NCBI RefSeq assembly: GCF_017349075.1 | Contig: NZ_JAFMOF010000001.1 | Coordinates: 806,001 to 870,000, forward strand | DNA length: 64,000 bases | From: Streptomyces triculaminicus | GTDB taxonomy: Bacteria > Actinomycetota > Actinomycetes > Streptomycetales > Streptomycetaceae | Direction of reading: 5' to 3' | Shown: in pieces, positions 46,911 to 56,500 of the stretch | How the letters are laid out: each line of letters starts with the position of its first letter | How positions within the stretch are numbered: the first letter of the stretch is position 1 | Position numbers and translations under genes: made by a program | The notes under the pieces: generated by a model | What the model saw: only the letters and a program-made list of their open reading frames with translations | Told to the model about the DNA's origin: nothing | The model's database searches: none

Positions 46911-47575
46911 TGCGGTGTGACCACCTTGTAGTTGGCCGGCACCTGGGCGTCGGGGCGGCGCAGGTACAGCGGCTGAGGGGGCAGGAACTCGCCGCCGGTG
47001 CGCAGCTTCTCGACCGCCAGGGCGGCGAGCGCGCCCGCAGACTGGTGCTGCGGCAGGTCGGCGCGTACGTCGGTGAAGGAGTCGGGGTAGAGGGCGGCGC
47101 CCGCGCCGACGGCGGTCAGGCCCTCCACGCGCTCGGCGAGCTCGGCCGGGCGGTCCACGGCGGGTTCGGTGACGCGGGTGCGGGCGTCGGCGTACCGCGC
47201 CCAGTAGACCTCCTTGCGGCGGGCGTCCGTCGCGACGACGAATTCGCCCTCGAGGCCCGCCTGCCCGGCGGCGAAGGCGATGCCGTCGAGCGTGCACAGG
47301 CTGTGGACGGGCACCTCCAGCACGGAGGCGAAGGTCGCGGCGGTGACGATGCCGACGCGCAGGCCGGTGTAGGGGCCGGGGCCGACGCCCACGACGATGC
47401 CGGTCACGGCGTCCAGCTTGCGCCCCGCCTCGGCCAGCACCCGGTCCACGGCGGGCAGCAGCAGCTCCCCGTGCCGGCGGGCGTCGACCTGGCTCGACTC
47501 GGCGATGACGGACTCGCCGTCGTGGAGGGCGACGGTGACAGCGGGGGTGGCGGTATCCAGAGCGAGCAGCAGCAC
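46907..47575 (-). CDS. tsaB: tRNA threonylcarbamoyladenosine biosynthesis protein TsaB
   Basis: The 222-residue TsaD paralogue has LLALDTATPAVTVAL, the motif GVGPGPYTGLRVGI and FVVATDARRKEVYWA. It dimerises with TsaD and, with TsaE, forms the t6A complex. The GTG at 47575 gives the standard N-terminus, although the ribosome binding site is weak (AGGC). It is the first gene of tsaB-rimI-tsaD. Confidence 0.95.
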   Translation of the reverse strand: MLLLALDTATPAVTVALHDGESVIAESSQVDARRHGELLLPAVDRVLAEAGRKLDAVTGIVVGVGPGPYTGLRVGIVTAATFASVLEVPVHSLCTLDGIAFAAGQAGLEGEFVVATDARRKEVYWARYADARTRVTEPAVDRPAELAERVEGLTAVGAGAALYPDSFTDVRADLPQHQSAGALAALAVEKLRTGGEFLPPQPLYLRRPDAQVPANYKVVTPQ

Positions 47576-47780
47576 GTGACAAGCCTACGGCGCGCCATGG
47601 GGCGTCCGGTGCGCGCATTGGCCTTCGCCGGGGGCGCGGCGGGGTCGCGGGTGGGTGCTACCGTCAGCCGCATAGCCGTGCGAGCGGCTGTATGAGCAGG
47701 ACGTACGACGAGTACGGGCGGGTACGACCGGCACGGGCCGGTACGGACGGACCCGTACGCGGGACGAAAGGGTGCGCACC

Positions 47781-48371
47781 GTGGCACGCAGCAGCTCGGG
47801 GGCGATCGTGGCCGTGCTCACGGCGGCGGCGCTGGGCGGGGTCGGTTTCCTCGCGTTCCAGGCGGAGGCCGCTCCGGACCGCCCCGCGAGCGCGCACGCC
47901 CCGGCCAAGGCCGGCAAGGACAAGACCGAGGACACGGGCGGCAAGGACAAGACCGGCGGCGCCGGGGCGGACCAGGGCCAGGCGCAGAACGCCGTTCCGG
48001 AGAACTCCGGCACCGGGCTGCGAGTGGTCTACGGGCTCGCGCAGAAGCGCGTGTGGCTGGTCGGCTCGGACGGCAAGGCCACCCGGACGTACGAGGTGGC
48101 GCCCAGCACCGTCAGCCCGCCGCCCGGCGCGTACACGGTCACCTCGCGCTCCCCGCAGGTCACCGGCTCGGACGGCATTCCGATCGAGCACGTGGTGCGC
48201 TTCCACAAGGACGCCACCGGGATCGTCTTCGGCTTCAGCGCCGCCGTCGACGGCTCGTCGCCGAAGCCGGACCCGGCGAAGAAGACCGGCGGCATCCGCG
48301 AGCAGCCCGCGGACGGGCGGGCGATGTGGGAGTTCGCGGTGAACAACACCAAGGTGGTCGTCGTCCCGTAG
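47781..48371 (+). CDS. Exported L,D-transpeptidase-fold-like protein without catalytic Cys
   Basis: The 196-residue protein begins with a signal peptide or anchor (IVAVLTAAALGGVGFLAFQAEA), followed by a Lys/Gly/Asp-rich linker. The C-terminal domain (GLRVVYGLAQKRVWLVGSDG to PPPGAYTVTSRSP) resembles YkuD-type L,D-transpeptidases. It contains no cysteine at all and lacks the SHGC motif, so transpeptidation is not expected. It may bind peptidoglycan. The GTG at 47781 is preferred (AAAGGG eight bases upstream). A GTG at 47772 is also in frame. It is divergent from tsaB across 205 bp. Confidence 0.8.
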   Translation: MARSSSGAIVAVLTAAALGGVGFLAFQAEAAPDRPASAHAPAKAGKDKTEDTGGKDKTGGAGADQGQAQNAVPENSGTGLRVVYGLAQKRVWLVGSDGKATRTYEVAPSTVSPPPGAYTVTSRSPQVTGSDGIPIEHVVRFHKDATGIVFGFSAAVDGSSPKPDPAKKTGGIREQPADGRAMWEFAVNNTKVVVVP

Positions 48372-48400
48372 CCGGGCGACGAACGTAAAGACCTGGCGTT

Positions 48401-48430
48401 CGGGGGGCGTGGCAGCGGCCGCGTCCCCCG
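48401..48430. terminator. Hairpin between convergent genes
   Basis: CGGGGGGCG pairs with CGTCCCCCG (nine pairs, one G-U) around a 12-base loop, 29 bp past the stop of the transpeptidase-like gene. It can serve both directions. Confidence 0.5.
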
Positions 48431-48468
48431 TTCGGGCTATTCGGGGCCGTGTCGCGCGCGTCGGCGCG

Positions 48469-48678
48469 TCAGGCGGCGTCGCGCTCCTCGGCGTGGTGGC
48501 CGGTGTGCGGGGTGTGCGACGTGTTCTCGTCGGGCTCGCGGGTGGCGCGGGGGGCCTTCGGCGGCGTGGAGACCGCGTCGGCCGCGGCGCAGGCGGCGAG
48601 GACATCGCGCACCGACAGGGGGCGCGGACGCTCCTCCGAGCGGTCCGTCAGGGGGGCAGCGGGCTCGTGGGCCGTCAT
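48469..48678 (-). CDS. Small hypothetical protein with iron-box-like operator
   Basis: The 69-residue acidic, His/Glu/Thr-containing protein (MTAHEPAAPLTDRSEERPRP, then LSVRDVLAACAAADAVSTPP) has an excellent ribosome binding site (CAGGAGG seven bases upstream), supporting it as a real gene. No domain is recognised. The C-terminal part is histidine-rich (HTPHTGHHAEE), compatible with metal binding. A perfect palindrome resembling an iron box lies 35-52 bp before the start. It lies downstream of tsaE in the same direction and probably has its own promoter. Confidence 0.72.
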   Translation of the reverse strand: MTAHEPAAPLTDRSEERPRPLSVRDVLAACAAADAVSTPPKAPRATREPDENTSHTPHTGHHAEERDAA

Positions 48679-48712
48679 GAATGCCTCCTGGAGCAGCTCG
48701 GGCCGGGAGAGC

Positions 48713-48730
48713 GGTTAGGCAGGCCTAACC
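48713..48730. promoter_or_regulatory. Iron-box-like palindrome (DmdR/IdeR type)
   Basis: GGTTAGGCAGGCCTAACC is a perfect 18-bp inverted repeat (8-2-8). Its arm GGTTAGGC equals the left half of the actinobacterial iron box (TTAGGTTAGGCTCACCTAA). It lies in the promoter region of the 69-residue gene and suggests repression by the iron-dependent regulator DmdR1. Confidence 0.6.
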
Positions 48731-48863
48731 ATCTCTCCGTTCTCCATGTGACCACGCGCGACACCGCGCGCGCAACATCTTCCCGACGGCTTGTCGGAAA
48801 GTACAGCCCGACCCGTTCCCCGGCCCGTTCCCGACCCGTTGCCCAGCCCCCGTCGCCCTGGCC

Positions 48864-49409
48864 CTAGCCCAGCGGGGTGAGGTCCACGCCCGTCCAGCGC
48901 TCGCCGACGCCGGTGACGGTCACGCTGCGCACGTCGTCCGCCGCGTCGGCGTCGTCCCCGTCGACGACAGTCGGGGCGTCCGCGCCGACCGCCCGCTCGA
49001 TGACGACGCGCAGGCGGTCCTCGGACAGGTCCTCGACCTTGCCGTCGCCCCACTCCACGACGACGACCGACTCGGGCAGCGAGACGTCCAGGTCCAGGTC
49101 CTCCATCTCGTCCAGGCCGCCGGACAGCCGGTAGGCGTCGACGTGGACCAGCGCCGGGCCGTCGCCGAGCGGCGGGTGGACGCGGGCGATGACGAAGGTC
49201 GGGGAGGTGACGGCGCCGCGCACGCCGAGGCCCTCGCCCAGCCCGCGGGTCATCGTCGTCTTGCCGGCACCCAGCTCGCCGGAGAGCAGGACCAGGTCGC
49301 CCGGCCGGAGCAGCGCGGCCAGCCTGCGGCCCAACTCGCGCATGTCTTCAGCCGACTTGACGGTGAGCCGCGCGGCCGTGGCGGCGGAGGTGTCGTGCGG
49401 GACGTTCAT
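48864..49409 (-). CDS. tsaE: tRNA threonylcarbamoyladenosine biosynthesis ATPase TsaE
   Basis: The 181-residue P-loop ATPase has Walker A GELGAGKTT near residue 44, followed by TRGLGEGLG and SPTFVIARVH. It powers the TsaBD complex for t6A synthesis. The C-terminal part carries an extra acidic stretch (DGDDADAADD), usual in Streptomyces. The ATG at 49409 has a weak site. It lies 41 bp after the alpha/beta-hydrolase gene in the run alr - hydrolase - tsaE. Confidence 0.93.
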   Translation of the reverse strand: MNVPHDTSAATAARLTVKSAEDMRELGRRLAALLRPGDLVLLSGELGAGKTTMTRGLGEGLGVRGAVTSPTFVIARVHPPLGDGPALVHVDAYRLSGGLDEMEDLDLDVSLPESVVVVEWGDGKVEDLSEDRLRVVIERAVGADAPTVVDGDDADAADDVRSVTVTGVGERWTGVDLTPLG

Positions 49410-49450
49410 ATCCGCCGATGGTACGGGGTGCCGTGGCGTGGCGCGGAGCC

Positions 49451-50734
49451 CTACTCGGGCGCGGCCCGGTGCTCGCCGCGCGCCCATGCTCCGCGGCCGC
49501 CGGAGCGGCTGCCGGCCAGGCCGGCGGGCACCTGCGCCAGCAGCTCCGACAGCTTCTCGCACACCAGCTGCGGCTGCTCGAGCATCACCAGGTGCCCCGC
49601 GCCGGGCACGACCACCAGGCCCGCGTGCGGCAGGGCGTCGGCGATGACCTCGCTGTGGGAGCTCGGGGTGATCAGGTCCTTCTCGCCCGCGAGGACGAGC
49701 ACGGGCCGGCCCGCGAAGGCGCTCAGCGCGGCGACCTTGTCATGCGCGTCGAAGGCCGGATAGAACTCGGCGACCACGTCCACCGGCGTCGCCTCGATCA
49801 GCCGCTCGGCGAACCGGGCCACCACGGGATCGACGTCCCGCGTGCCGAACGAATAGCGCTTGATGATCGCGCCGACGATGTCGGAGGTGGCCCGGCGACC
49901 CTTCTCGACCAGGTCGGTCCGGTCCGTCATCAGCTTGAAGGCCCCGGGCAGCACCGCCCGGCGCACGAGGTTCATCCCGGCGACCGGCAGCCCGTACGTC
50001 ACCTCGGACAGCAGGCCCGGGGACGTGCCGACGAAGGCCGCCGCGGCCACCCGCTCCGCGATCAGGGACGGGAACTGGTCGGCCAGCGCCATCATCGTCA
50101 TGCCGCCCATCGAATGCCCCACCAGCACCAGCGGCCCCTCGGGGGCGGCGGCGTCGATGACGGCCTTGAGGTCACGGCCGAGCCGGTCGATGGTCACGGG
50201 CTCGCCGCCGTCGCGCCGCGCCTTGCCGCGCCCGGAGCGGCCGTGGCTGCGCTGGTCCCAGAAGACCGTGCGCACGACGCCGCGCAGGGCGGCGCGCTGG
50301 AAGTGCCAGGAGTCCTGGTTGAGGCAGTAGCCGTGGCTGAACACGACGGTGACGGGAGGGGCCGGCTTCCGCCCGAGCAACCGGGGACGCCCGCCGTCCG
50401 CCGGCTGCCCCTCCACCTCGTCCACCTCGTAGTGGAGGGACGTTCCGTCGTCGGCGACGGCGACGCCGGGCGTGCCGCGCAGGGTGCCGTACGGGCCCAC
50501 CGCGTCCAGGGCGAGCCGGGCCTTGCGGCGCATTCCGCGCCCCACGGTCAGCCGCTCGACGGCGACGCCGACCGCGGCCCCGGCGGCGACCAGGCCGACC
50601 GCGGCCCCGGCGACACCCGCCCCGCGCCGCCAGGCCGCGGCGCCCATGCCCGCGACCCCGCCGGTCCTCGCGGCCGCCGCCGCGGCCGCTACCGCTTCCG
50701 CCGCCGTGCCCGCGCTGTCGCCGCCCTCGCCCAT
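49451..50734 (-). CDS. Alpha/beta-fold hydrolase, membrane-anchored
   Basis: The 427-residue protein has an N-terminal Ala/Gly-rich hydrophobic segment (about residues 35-60), likely a membrane anchor. An alpha/beta-hydrolase domain follows: oxyanion region FSHGYCLNQ, nucleophile elbow GHSMGG (Ser), Asp in LAGEKDLITP and His in GAGHLVMLE. The substrate is unknown, possibly an ester or lipid. The ATG at 50734 has GGGGGAG seven bases upstream. It starts four bases after the alr stop, so it is cotranscribed with alr. Confidence 0.9.
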   Translation of the reverse strand: MGEGGDSAGTAAEAVAAAAAAARTGGVAGMGAAAWRRGAGVAGAAVGLVAAGAAVGVAVERLTVGRGMRRKARLALDAVGPYGTLRGTPGVAVADDGTSLHYEVDEVEGQPADGGRPRLLGRKPAPPVTVVFSHGYCLNQDSWHFQRAALRGVVRTVFWDQRSHGRSGRGKARRDGGEPVTIDRLGRDLKAVIDAAAPEGPLVLVGHSMGGMTMMALADQFPSLIAERVAAAAFVGTSPGLLSEVTYGLPVAGMNLVRRAVLPGAFKLMTDRTDLVEKGRRATSDIVGAIIKRYSFGTRDVDPVVARFAERLIEATPVDVVAEFYPAFDAHDKVAALSAFAGRPVLVLAGEKDLITPSSHSEVIADALPHAGLVVVPGAGHLVMLEQPQLVCEKLSELLAQVPAGLAGSRSGGRGAWARGEHRAAPE

Positions 50735-50738
50735 GTCG

Positions 50739-51911
50739 TCACTCCCCCGTGTCGTGGCTCGTGCTGTCCTCCGGGATCTCCCCGGTATAGACGCGGGGCA
50801 CGCGTGCCGAGATGCGCGTGACGACTTCATAGGCGATGGTTCCGGTCGCCCTGGCCCAGTCCTCGGCGGTCGGCTCGCCCCGGTCACCGGGGCCGAACAG
50901 CACCGCCTCGTCGCCGACGCGGGCGGTGTCGCCGCCCAGATCCACCACGAACTGGTCCATGGCGACACGGCCCGCGACCGTCCGCCACTTGCCTCCCACC
51001 AGCACCGGACCGGTGCCGCTGGCGGCGCGCGGGATGCCGTCCGCGTAGCCCACGGGGACCAGCGCGAGGGTGGTCTCGCCGGGGGTGACGTAGAGATGGC
51101 CGTAAGAGACCCCGTGCCCGCCCGGCACCCGCTTGACGGAGGCCAGGGACGCGGTGAGCGTCATGACGGGCCTGAGGCCGAAGTCCTCGGGAAGGCCGAC
51201 CTCGGGGCTGGGCGATATGCCGTACATCGCCACGCCCGTCCGCACCAGGTCGTAGTGGGTCTCGGGGAGGGTGAGGGTGGCCGGCGAGTTGGCGATGTGG
51301 CGGACCTCGGGGGTCAGCCCCTCGCGCGCGGCATAGGACAGCGCGTCCTCGAAGACGCCCAGCTGGGCGCGGATCGAGGGATGGCCCGGCTCGTCGGCGC
51401 ACGCGAAGTGCGACCACACGCCGGTGACCTTGACCAGACCGGCCCGCTCGGCGTCACGGGCGGCGGCGACGAGCTTCTCCCAGTCGCCGGGCTGGCAGCC
51501 GTTGCGACCGAGACCGGTGTCGATCTTCAGCTGCACGCGGGCGGGACGGCCCGCCGCGCGCACGGCCGCGGTGACCTCCTCCAGGGCCCACAGGCCGCTG
51601 ACCGAGACGTCGATGTCGGCCTCCACGGCCTCCCGCCACGGCCCGCCGGGCGTCCACAGCCAGCACAGCAGCCGACCCGTGTCGCCCGCGGCACGCAGCG
51701 CCAGCGCCTCCTGCGGCGTGGCCGTACCGAGCCACTCGGCACCGGCCTGCCGGGCCGCCCGCGCACAGGGCACCGCCCCGTGCCCGTACGCGTCGGCCTT
51801 GACGACGGCCATCAGCTGCGCCCGGGGGGCGCGAGCCCGCAGAGCACGTACGTTGGCCCGCAGGGCGGCCAGGTCGACCACAGCACGGGCGCGCATCGGT
51901 GTCTCACTCAT
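50739..51911 (-). CDS. alr: Alanine racemase
   Basis: The 390-residue PLP enzyme interconverts L- and D-alanine for peptidoglycan. The PLP lysine lies in MAVVKADAYGHG (about residue 38), and the second catalytic Tyr in TGVAMYGISP. The C-terminal beta domain includes GYADGIPR. The ATG at 51911 gives the standard N-terminus, with a weak site (GGCGGGG). It is divergent from nnr across 163 bp, as in most actinobacteria. Confidence 0.97.
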   Translation of the reverse strand: MSETPMRARAVVDLAALRANVRALRARAPRAQLMAVVKADAYGHGAVPCARAARQAGAEWLGTATPQEALALRAAGDTGRLLCWLWTPGGPWREAVEADIDVSVSGLWALEEVTAAVRAAGRPARVQLKIDTGLGRNGCQPGDWEKLVAAARDAERAGLVKVTGVWSHFACADEPGHPSIRAQLGVFEDALSYAAREGLTPEVRHIANSPATLTLPETHYDLVRTGVAMYGISPSPEVGLPEDFGLRPVMTLTASLASVKRVPGGHGVSYGHLYVTPGETTLALVPVGYADGIPRAASGTGPVLVGGKWRTVAGRVAMDQFVVDLGGDTARVGDEAVLFGPGDRGEPTAEDWARATGTIAYEVVTRISARVPRVYTGEIPEDSTSHDTGE

Positions 51912-52074
51912 CCCCGCCAGTGTCTCAGGCCGGGCCGCCGGGCGGATCGCCTGGGGGAACGCAGCGGTCCGTTTGCCGGGAACGTATTGGTCTGGCTGCC
52001 GCCGGGGCGACCCCGCTCCCCCCTGGCCACCGGCCCGGTGGTCACAGGCCGCCCGCCTGCGCCAGGCTGGCCCC

Positions 52075-53520
52075 ATGAGGACTGCCCACAGCGTGGAAAC
52101 CGTACGGACCGCCGAGCGAGCTCTCATGGCCGAGCTGCCACCCGGCACCCTGATGCAGCGCGCGGCCGCCGGTCTCGCGGCCGCCTGCGCCGACCTGCTC
52201 GGCCGCCGCGTCTACGGCGCCCGCGTCACCCTCCTGACCGGCAGCGGCGACAACGGCGGCGACGCCCTCTACGCCGGCGCCCGCCTCGCCCGGCGCGGCG
52301 CGGGCGTCACGGCGGTCCTGACGGCCCCCGGAAGGGCGCACGAGGGCGGCCTGCGCGCCCTGCGCGCGGCCGGCGGGCGCGTCGTGCCCGCCGACGACGG
52401 CGTACGCGCCGTGCGGCGCGCCGACCTCGTCGTCGACGGCATCGTCGGAATCGGCGGCAAGGGCGGGCTGCGCCCGGAGGCCGAGGCCCTGGTCCTCGCC
52501 GCCGAGGACGCGGGCGCGCTGATCGTCGCCGTCGACCTGCCCAGCGGCGTCGACGCCGACACGGGCGAGGTACGCGGCGCGGCCGTACGGGCGGACGCGA
52601 CGGTGACCTTCGGCGCGTACAAGCCCGGCCTCCTCATCGACCCGGCGCGCGAGTACGCCGGCGCGCTGCGGCTCGTCGACATCGGCCTGGGCCCGTGGCT
52701 GCCGGCCGAACCGGACGTGGAGGCGCCGCAGCACGCCGACATCGCCCGCCTGCTGCCGTACCCGGCCGCCGAGAGCGACAAGTACCGGCGCGGCGTCATC
52801 GGCATCGTCGCCGGCTCCGCCCGCTACCCCGGCGCGGCGGTCCTCGCCGTCGCCGGCGCCCTGAGCGGCGGCGCGGGCGCCGTGCGCTACGCGGGCCCGG
52901 CGGTCGACGCGGTGATCTCGCGCTTCCCCGAGACCCTGGTGACGACCGGCCCGCCGTCCAAGGCCGGCCGCGTACAGGCCTGGGTCGTCGGCCCCGGCCT
53001 CGGCGACGGCGCGGACGCCCGGCAGGCACTCGAGGACGTCCTCGCCTCCGACGTGCCGGTACTCATCGACGCGGACGGCCTACGACTGCTCGACCCGGAG
53101 GCGGTACGCGCCCGGGCCGCCCGGACGCTGATCACCCCGCACGCCGGCGAGGCCGCCGTACTGCTCGGTGTCTCCCGCGAGGAGGTCGAGACCCAGCGCC
53201 TGGCCTCGGTACGGGCGCTGGCCGACCGCTACGGCGTGACCGCCCTGCTCAAGGGCTCCACCACCCTCGTCGCCGACGCCACCGGCCCGGTCCGGGCCAA
53301 CCCGACCGGCACCCCCTGGCTGGCCACGGCCGGAAGCGGCGACGTCCTGTCCGGACTGACCGGCTCCCTGCTGGCCGCGGGCCTCCCGGCGATCGACGCG
53401 GCGGCGGTGGGGGCGTACCTGCACGGCCTGGCCGCCCGCCGGCTCGGGACCGCGCCGCTCACGGCTCTTGGTGTGGCGGGGGCGCTGCGGGAGGTTTGGC
53501 GGGATGTGGCAGAGGGGTGA
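52075..53520 (+). CDS. nnr: Bifunctional NAD(P)H-hydrate epimerase / ADP-dependent dehydratase
   Basis: The 481-residue fusion repairs hydrated NAD(P)H. The N-terminal YjeF_N epimerase (about 1-215) has TGSGDNGGDALYAGARLA and VDLPSGVDADTG. The C-terminal ribokinase-like dehydratase has DADGLRLL, TPHAGEAAVLLG and the ATP/ADP motif TAGSGDVLSGLTGSLLA. The ATG at 52075 lacks a clear ribosome binding site. It is a stand-alone gene, divergent from alr and convergent with the protease-NACHT gene 23 bp away. Confidence 0.95.
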   Translation: MRTAHSVETVRTAERALMAELPPGTLMQRAAAGLAAACADLLGRRVYGARVTLLTGSGDNGGDALYAGARLARRGAGVTAVLTAPGRAHEGGLRALRAAGGRVVPADDGVRAVRRADLVVDGIVGIGGKGGLRPEAEALVLAAEDAGALIVAVDLPSGVDADTGEVRGAAVRADATVTFGAYKPGLLIDPAREYAGALRLVDIGLGPWLPAEPDVEAPQHADIARLLPYPAAESDKYRRGVIGIVAGSARYPGAAVLAVAGALSGGAGAVRYAGPAVDAVISRFPETLVTTGPPSKAGRVQAWVVGPGLGDGADARQALEDVLASDVPVLIDADGLRLLDPEAVRARAARTLITPHAGEAAVLLGVSREEVETQRLASVRALADRYGVTALLKGSTTLVADATGPVRANPTGTPWLATAGSGDVLSGLTGSLLAAGLPAIDAAAVGAYLHGLAARRLGTAPLTALGVAGALREVWRDVAEG

Positions 53521-53543
53521 GGGGGCGGTCAGGGGTCCGTCGG

Positions 53544-56500
53544 CTAGAACAGTGTCTCGAAGTCCAGGTCCCAGCCGTCGCCGAGCAGCTCGCGGTTCAG
53601 GATGGGCCCCGGGTAGTGGATGCACAGACTGAATGGTGTGGAGTCCCGCAGGTGTGCCAGGTCGATCGGCTCGCTGTCGGCGCCATCAGCAACGACAGTC
53701 ACGCGTTCGATCATCGGGAAGGCTTTCGACAGAAGGGCCAGGCCCTCGAGGCCGGTGGGCGCTTGCAAGTAAAGCTGCCGCACCTGGGGCATCGGCCGCA
53801 CCTGCGCCAGCGAGGTCAGGTCCGCCTCGCACCAGCCCAGCCCGGTCAGCCGGGGGAGCGTCTCCAGGCCGTACTGCCGCAGATCCGCGCCCGGGTGGCC
53901 AAAGAACACCGTCTCCAGACGAGAGTGGTGACTCAGGCCTGTCAGCCGGATGCCGCCGGCGTCAGAGCCCAAGGAGAGATACGTCAGCCCGGGCGGCAAC
54001 GGCAGCTCCCCTGACGGATCGAACGAGCGGACGTTGAGGTTCGTCAGCGCCGGAGTGTCGAGGTCGGCAAGGTCCTCGGCGGTCAGCAGGCCGTCGACCT
54101 GCACCTCGGGCCGGCCCCCGAGCCGTTTGAGCGCGGCGACGTGCTCGCCGGACTTCACCACGAAGGCCAGCCGGCCCCAGCCATTGTCCTCGTGGGCCAG
54201 CCGCGCGATCACCGCGTCCGCGTACCGCTGCGTGTCGAAGCGGTCCCAGGCCCACGCCAGCTGCGCCCGGACCCCCAGCGACGGGTGGTCCGCGTACCGC
54301 GCCAGCAGTGGAATCGCCTGGTCGTCCGCCACCGTCGTCGCCGCGACGACCACCGCGTAGGCAACCTCCTCCGACAGGCCCTCCGGCCCCGGCAGCAAGT
54401 CCAGCACCACCGGCCCTACCGTCGCGAGCTCCTTCGCGGACTCCATGTCGCGCGGCGGCACCAGCTCGGCCGCCGCCTGCTCGACTCGCGTACGCACCTC
54501 CCAGTCGACCTCGGTGGCGTGCTCGAGGCAGGCGGCGGCCAGCAGGTGCAGGCGAGCCCTATAGGCCTCTTCCTTCTGCCCCCGCTCCAGCAGCATCCGC
54601 AGCAGCTCGGCCCGCGCCCGGGGCGGCGCGTGGCCCACCGCCATGCGCAGGACGTCCTCCCACTGATCGTCGTGGGCGTGGTTGACGAGCAGGTCGAAGT
54701 CCCAGTCGTCGACGGCGGCCTGGGCGCCCAGGTAGTCCTGGAAGGTGCGGTGGACGAAGTCCAGGGTCTCGCTCGTCGGCTGCCGGAGCAGGCCGCTGCG
54801 TACCACCAGGTGCCGCAATATGTCCTCGGCGCTCCCCCGGGCCGCCACCGCCGGCATGGCGGGCAGGGCCCGTTCCAGGATCTCCACGGCCTTGTGCCAC
54901 TCGATCTCGGAGCGGCCGTTTCTGATCAGCCAGTAGGCGATCTTCTGGAGGAGGGCGGTCTGCGCCTGTTCCAGCTCGGGGCCCTCCAGGCCGACGGCGA
55001 TCTCGCGCTCGCGGTCCCGCCGGATGAGGAGGAGGTCCAGTGCGGCGCGGTAGAGCTCCATGCGGCCGTGGGGGAGGTATCCGCGGCGCGAGCGGTTGAG
55101 TGCGCAGATCAGGGCGCACATCAGGGGGTTGGTGGCCAGCCGTCCCAGGTCGCGTTTGGCGACGACCGCCGCCGACAGGGCGTCGCGGAAGGCCCGTAGC
55201 CGTTCGTCGTGCCGCAGGCCCGCCGCGTCGTGCCAGCGGTGGATGAAGGCCAGGACGTCGCCGCGGCTCATGGGCAGGAGCTCGAGCTCGGTGAAGCCGG
55301 CGTCGGCCAGCCAGCCCTCGCGTACGGCGGAGGGGCGGGTCGTGATGACGTACCGGGCCTCGGGGTAGGCGGCCAGCAGATCCTTGACCCAGGCCAGGGT
55401 GCGGCGGCGGTCGGCCTCGGGGACCTCGTCGACGCCGTCGATGAGCAGCAGTGCCGTGCCCTCGGTCAGCCGCCGGGTGGCCCATCCCCGGGCGGCGGGC
55501 AGTCCGGCCAGCGGTCGGGCGGCGGCCTCGAGGAACTCCTCGGGCTGTGGGAGTTCGCCGCGCCGGATGAGCGTCCGCAGGGGCAGGGTCAGCGGCATGC
55601 ATCCGCTCAGGTGGCCTAACCCCGGGGGCAGCTCTCCCCGGGCGGTGATCGTGGCGAGCCACTGCAGCAGCGTGGTCTTGCCCGAGCCGGCCGCGCCCCG
55701 CAGCAGCACCCGTTTGTGCCCGGAGAGCGCCTCCTCCGCGCGCTTGGGCGACGGCACGGACCGGGCCGTCGGGCCGCCGCCGGGCAGTTCGAAGCCCTCC
55801 GCGGTCATGACCCGGCCGCCGCCCGACAGCTCGAGGCTGAGGTAGGCGGCGTCCAGCGGCCAGGTCTCCCCGTCGCCGTCGCCGAGCGTCAGCCCGATGA
55901 TGGTCAGCTCGCCGGACTTGCCGACGATGAAGTCGCGTAACCGGCGTTCGAACGCCTCCACCTCGAGCTGCTGGGGCGAGGCGAGCGAACGCGACTCCGG
56001 CTTGTGGCCGGCGAGCAGGCACTCCTGCAGGAAGCGGAAGTCCTGCCACAGCGTCTCCGACGGCGTGACCGTCAGCCGCCCGTGCCGCCACCCGCCCGGG
56101 TCGGCGCACACGACGCCGGCGAGCAGCCCGTCCACGAAGACGGCGGCCCCCGACATCCCGGCCCACGGCGAACCGCCGTCGGGCTGCGGCGCCGGCGCGC
56201 CGTGGTCGCTGTCGAGGACGTGCCGGCCGCTGAGGAGATGGCTGCCGGGCTTGAGAGCGCCGACGACCTGTTCGGTGTCGAGGTCGCCCGCCGCGTCCCG
56301 CTGGACGTGCGGGTAGCCGATGGCCTGCGCGCCGGGCCAGGCCCGCAGGTCGTACGCGCGCCCCCACACCAGCGGCTCGAAGGCGGCGGCCGTCTCCTCG
56401 TCGACGACGTCCCGCTCGGCGACGAGCAGGGCGACGTCACAGCGGCGGTTGTCGTCGCGCGCCCATGCCACCCGGCAGCGCACCTTGCCGACCCCGCCGG

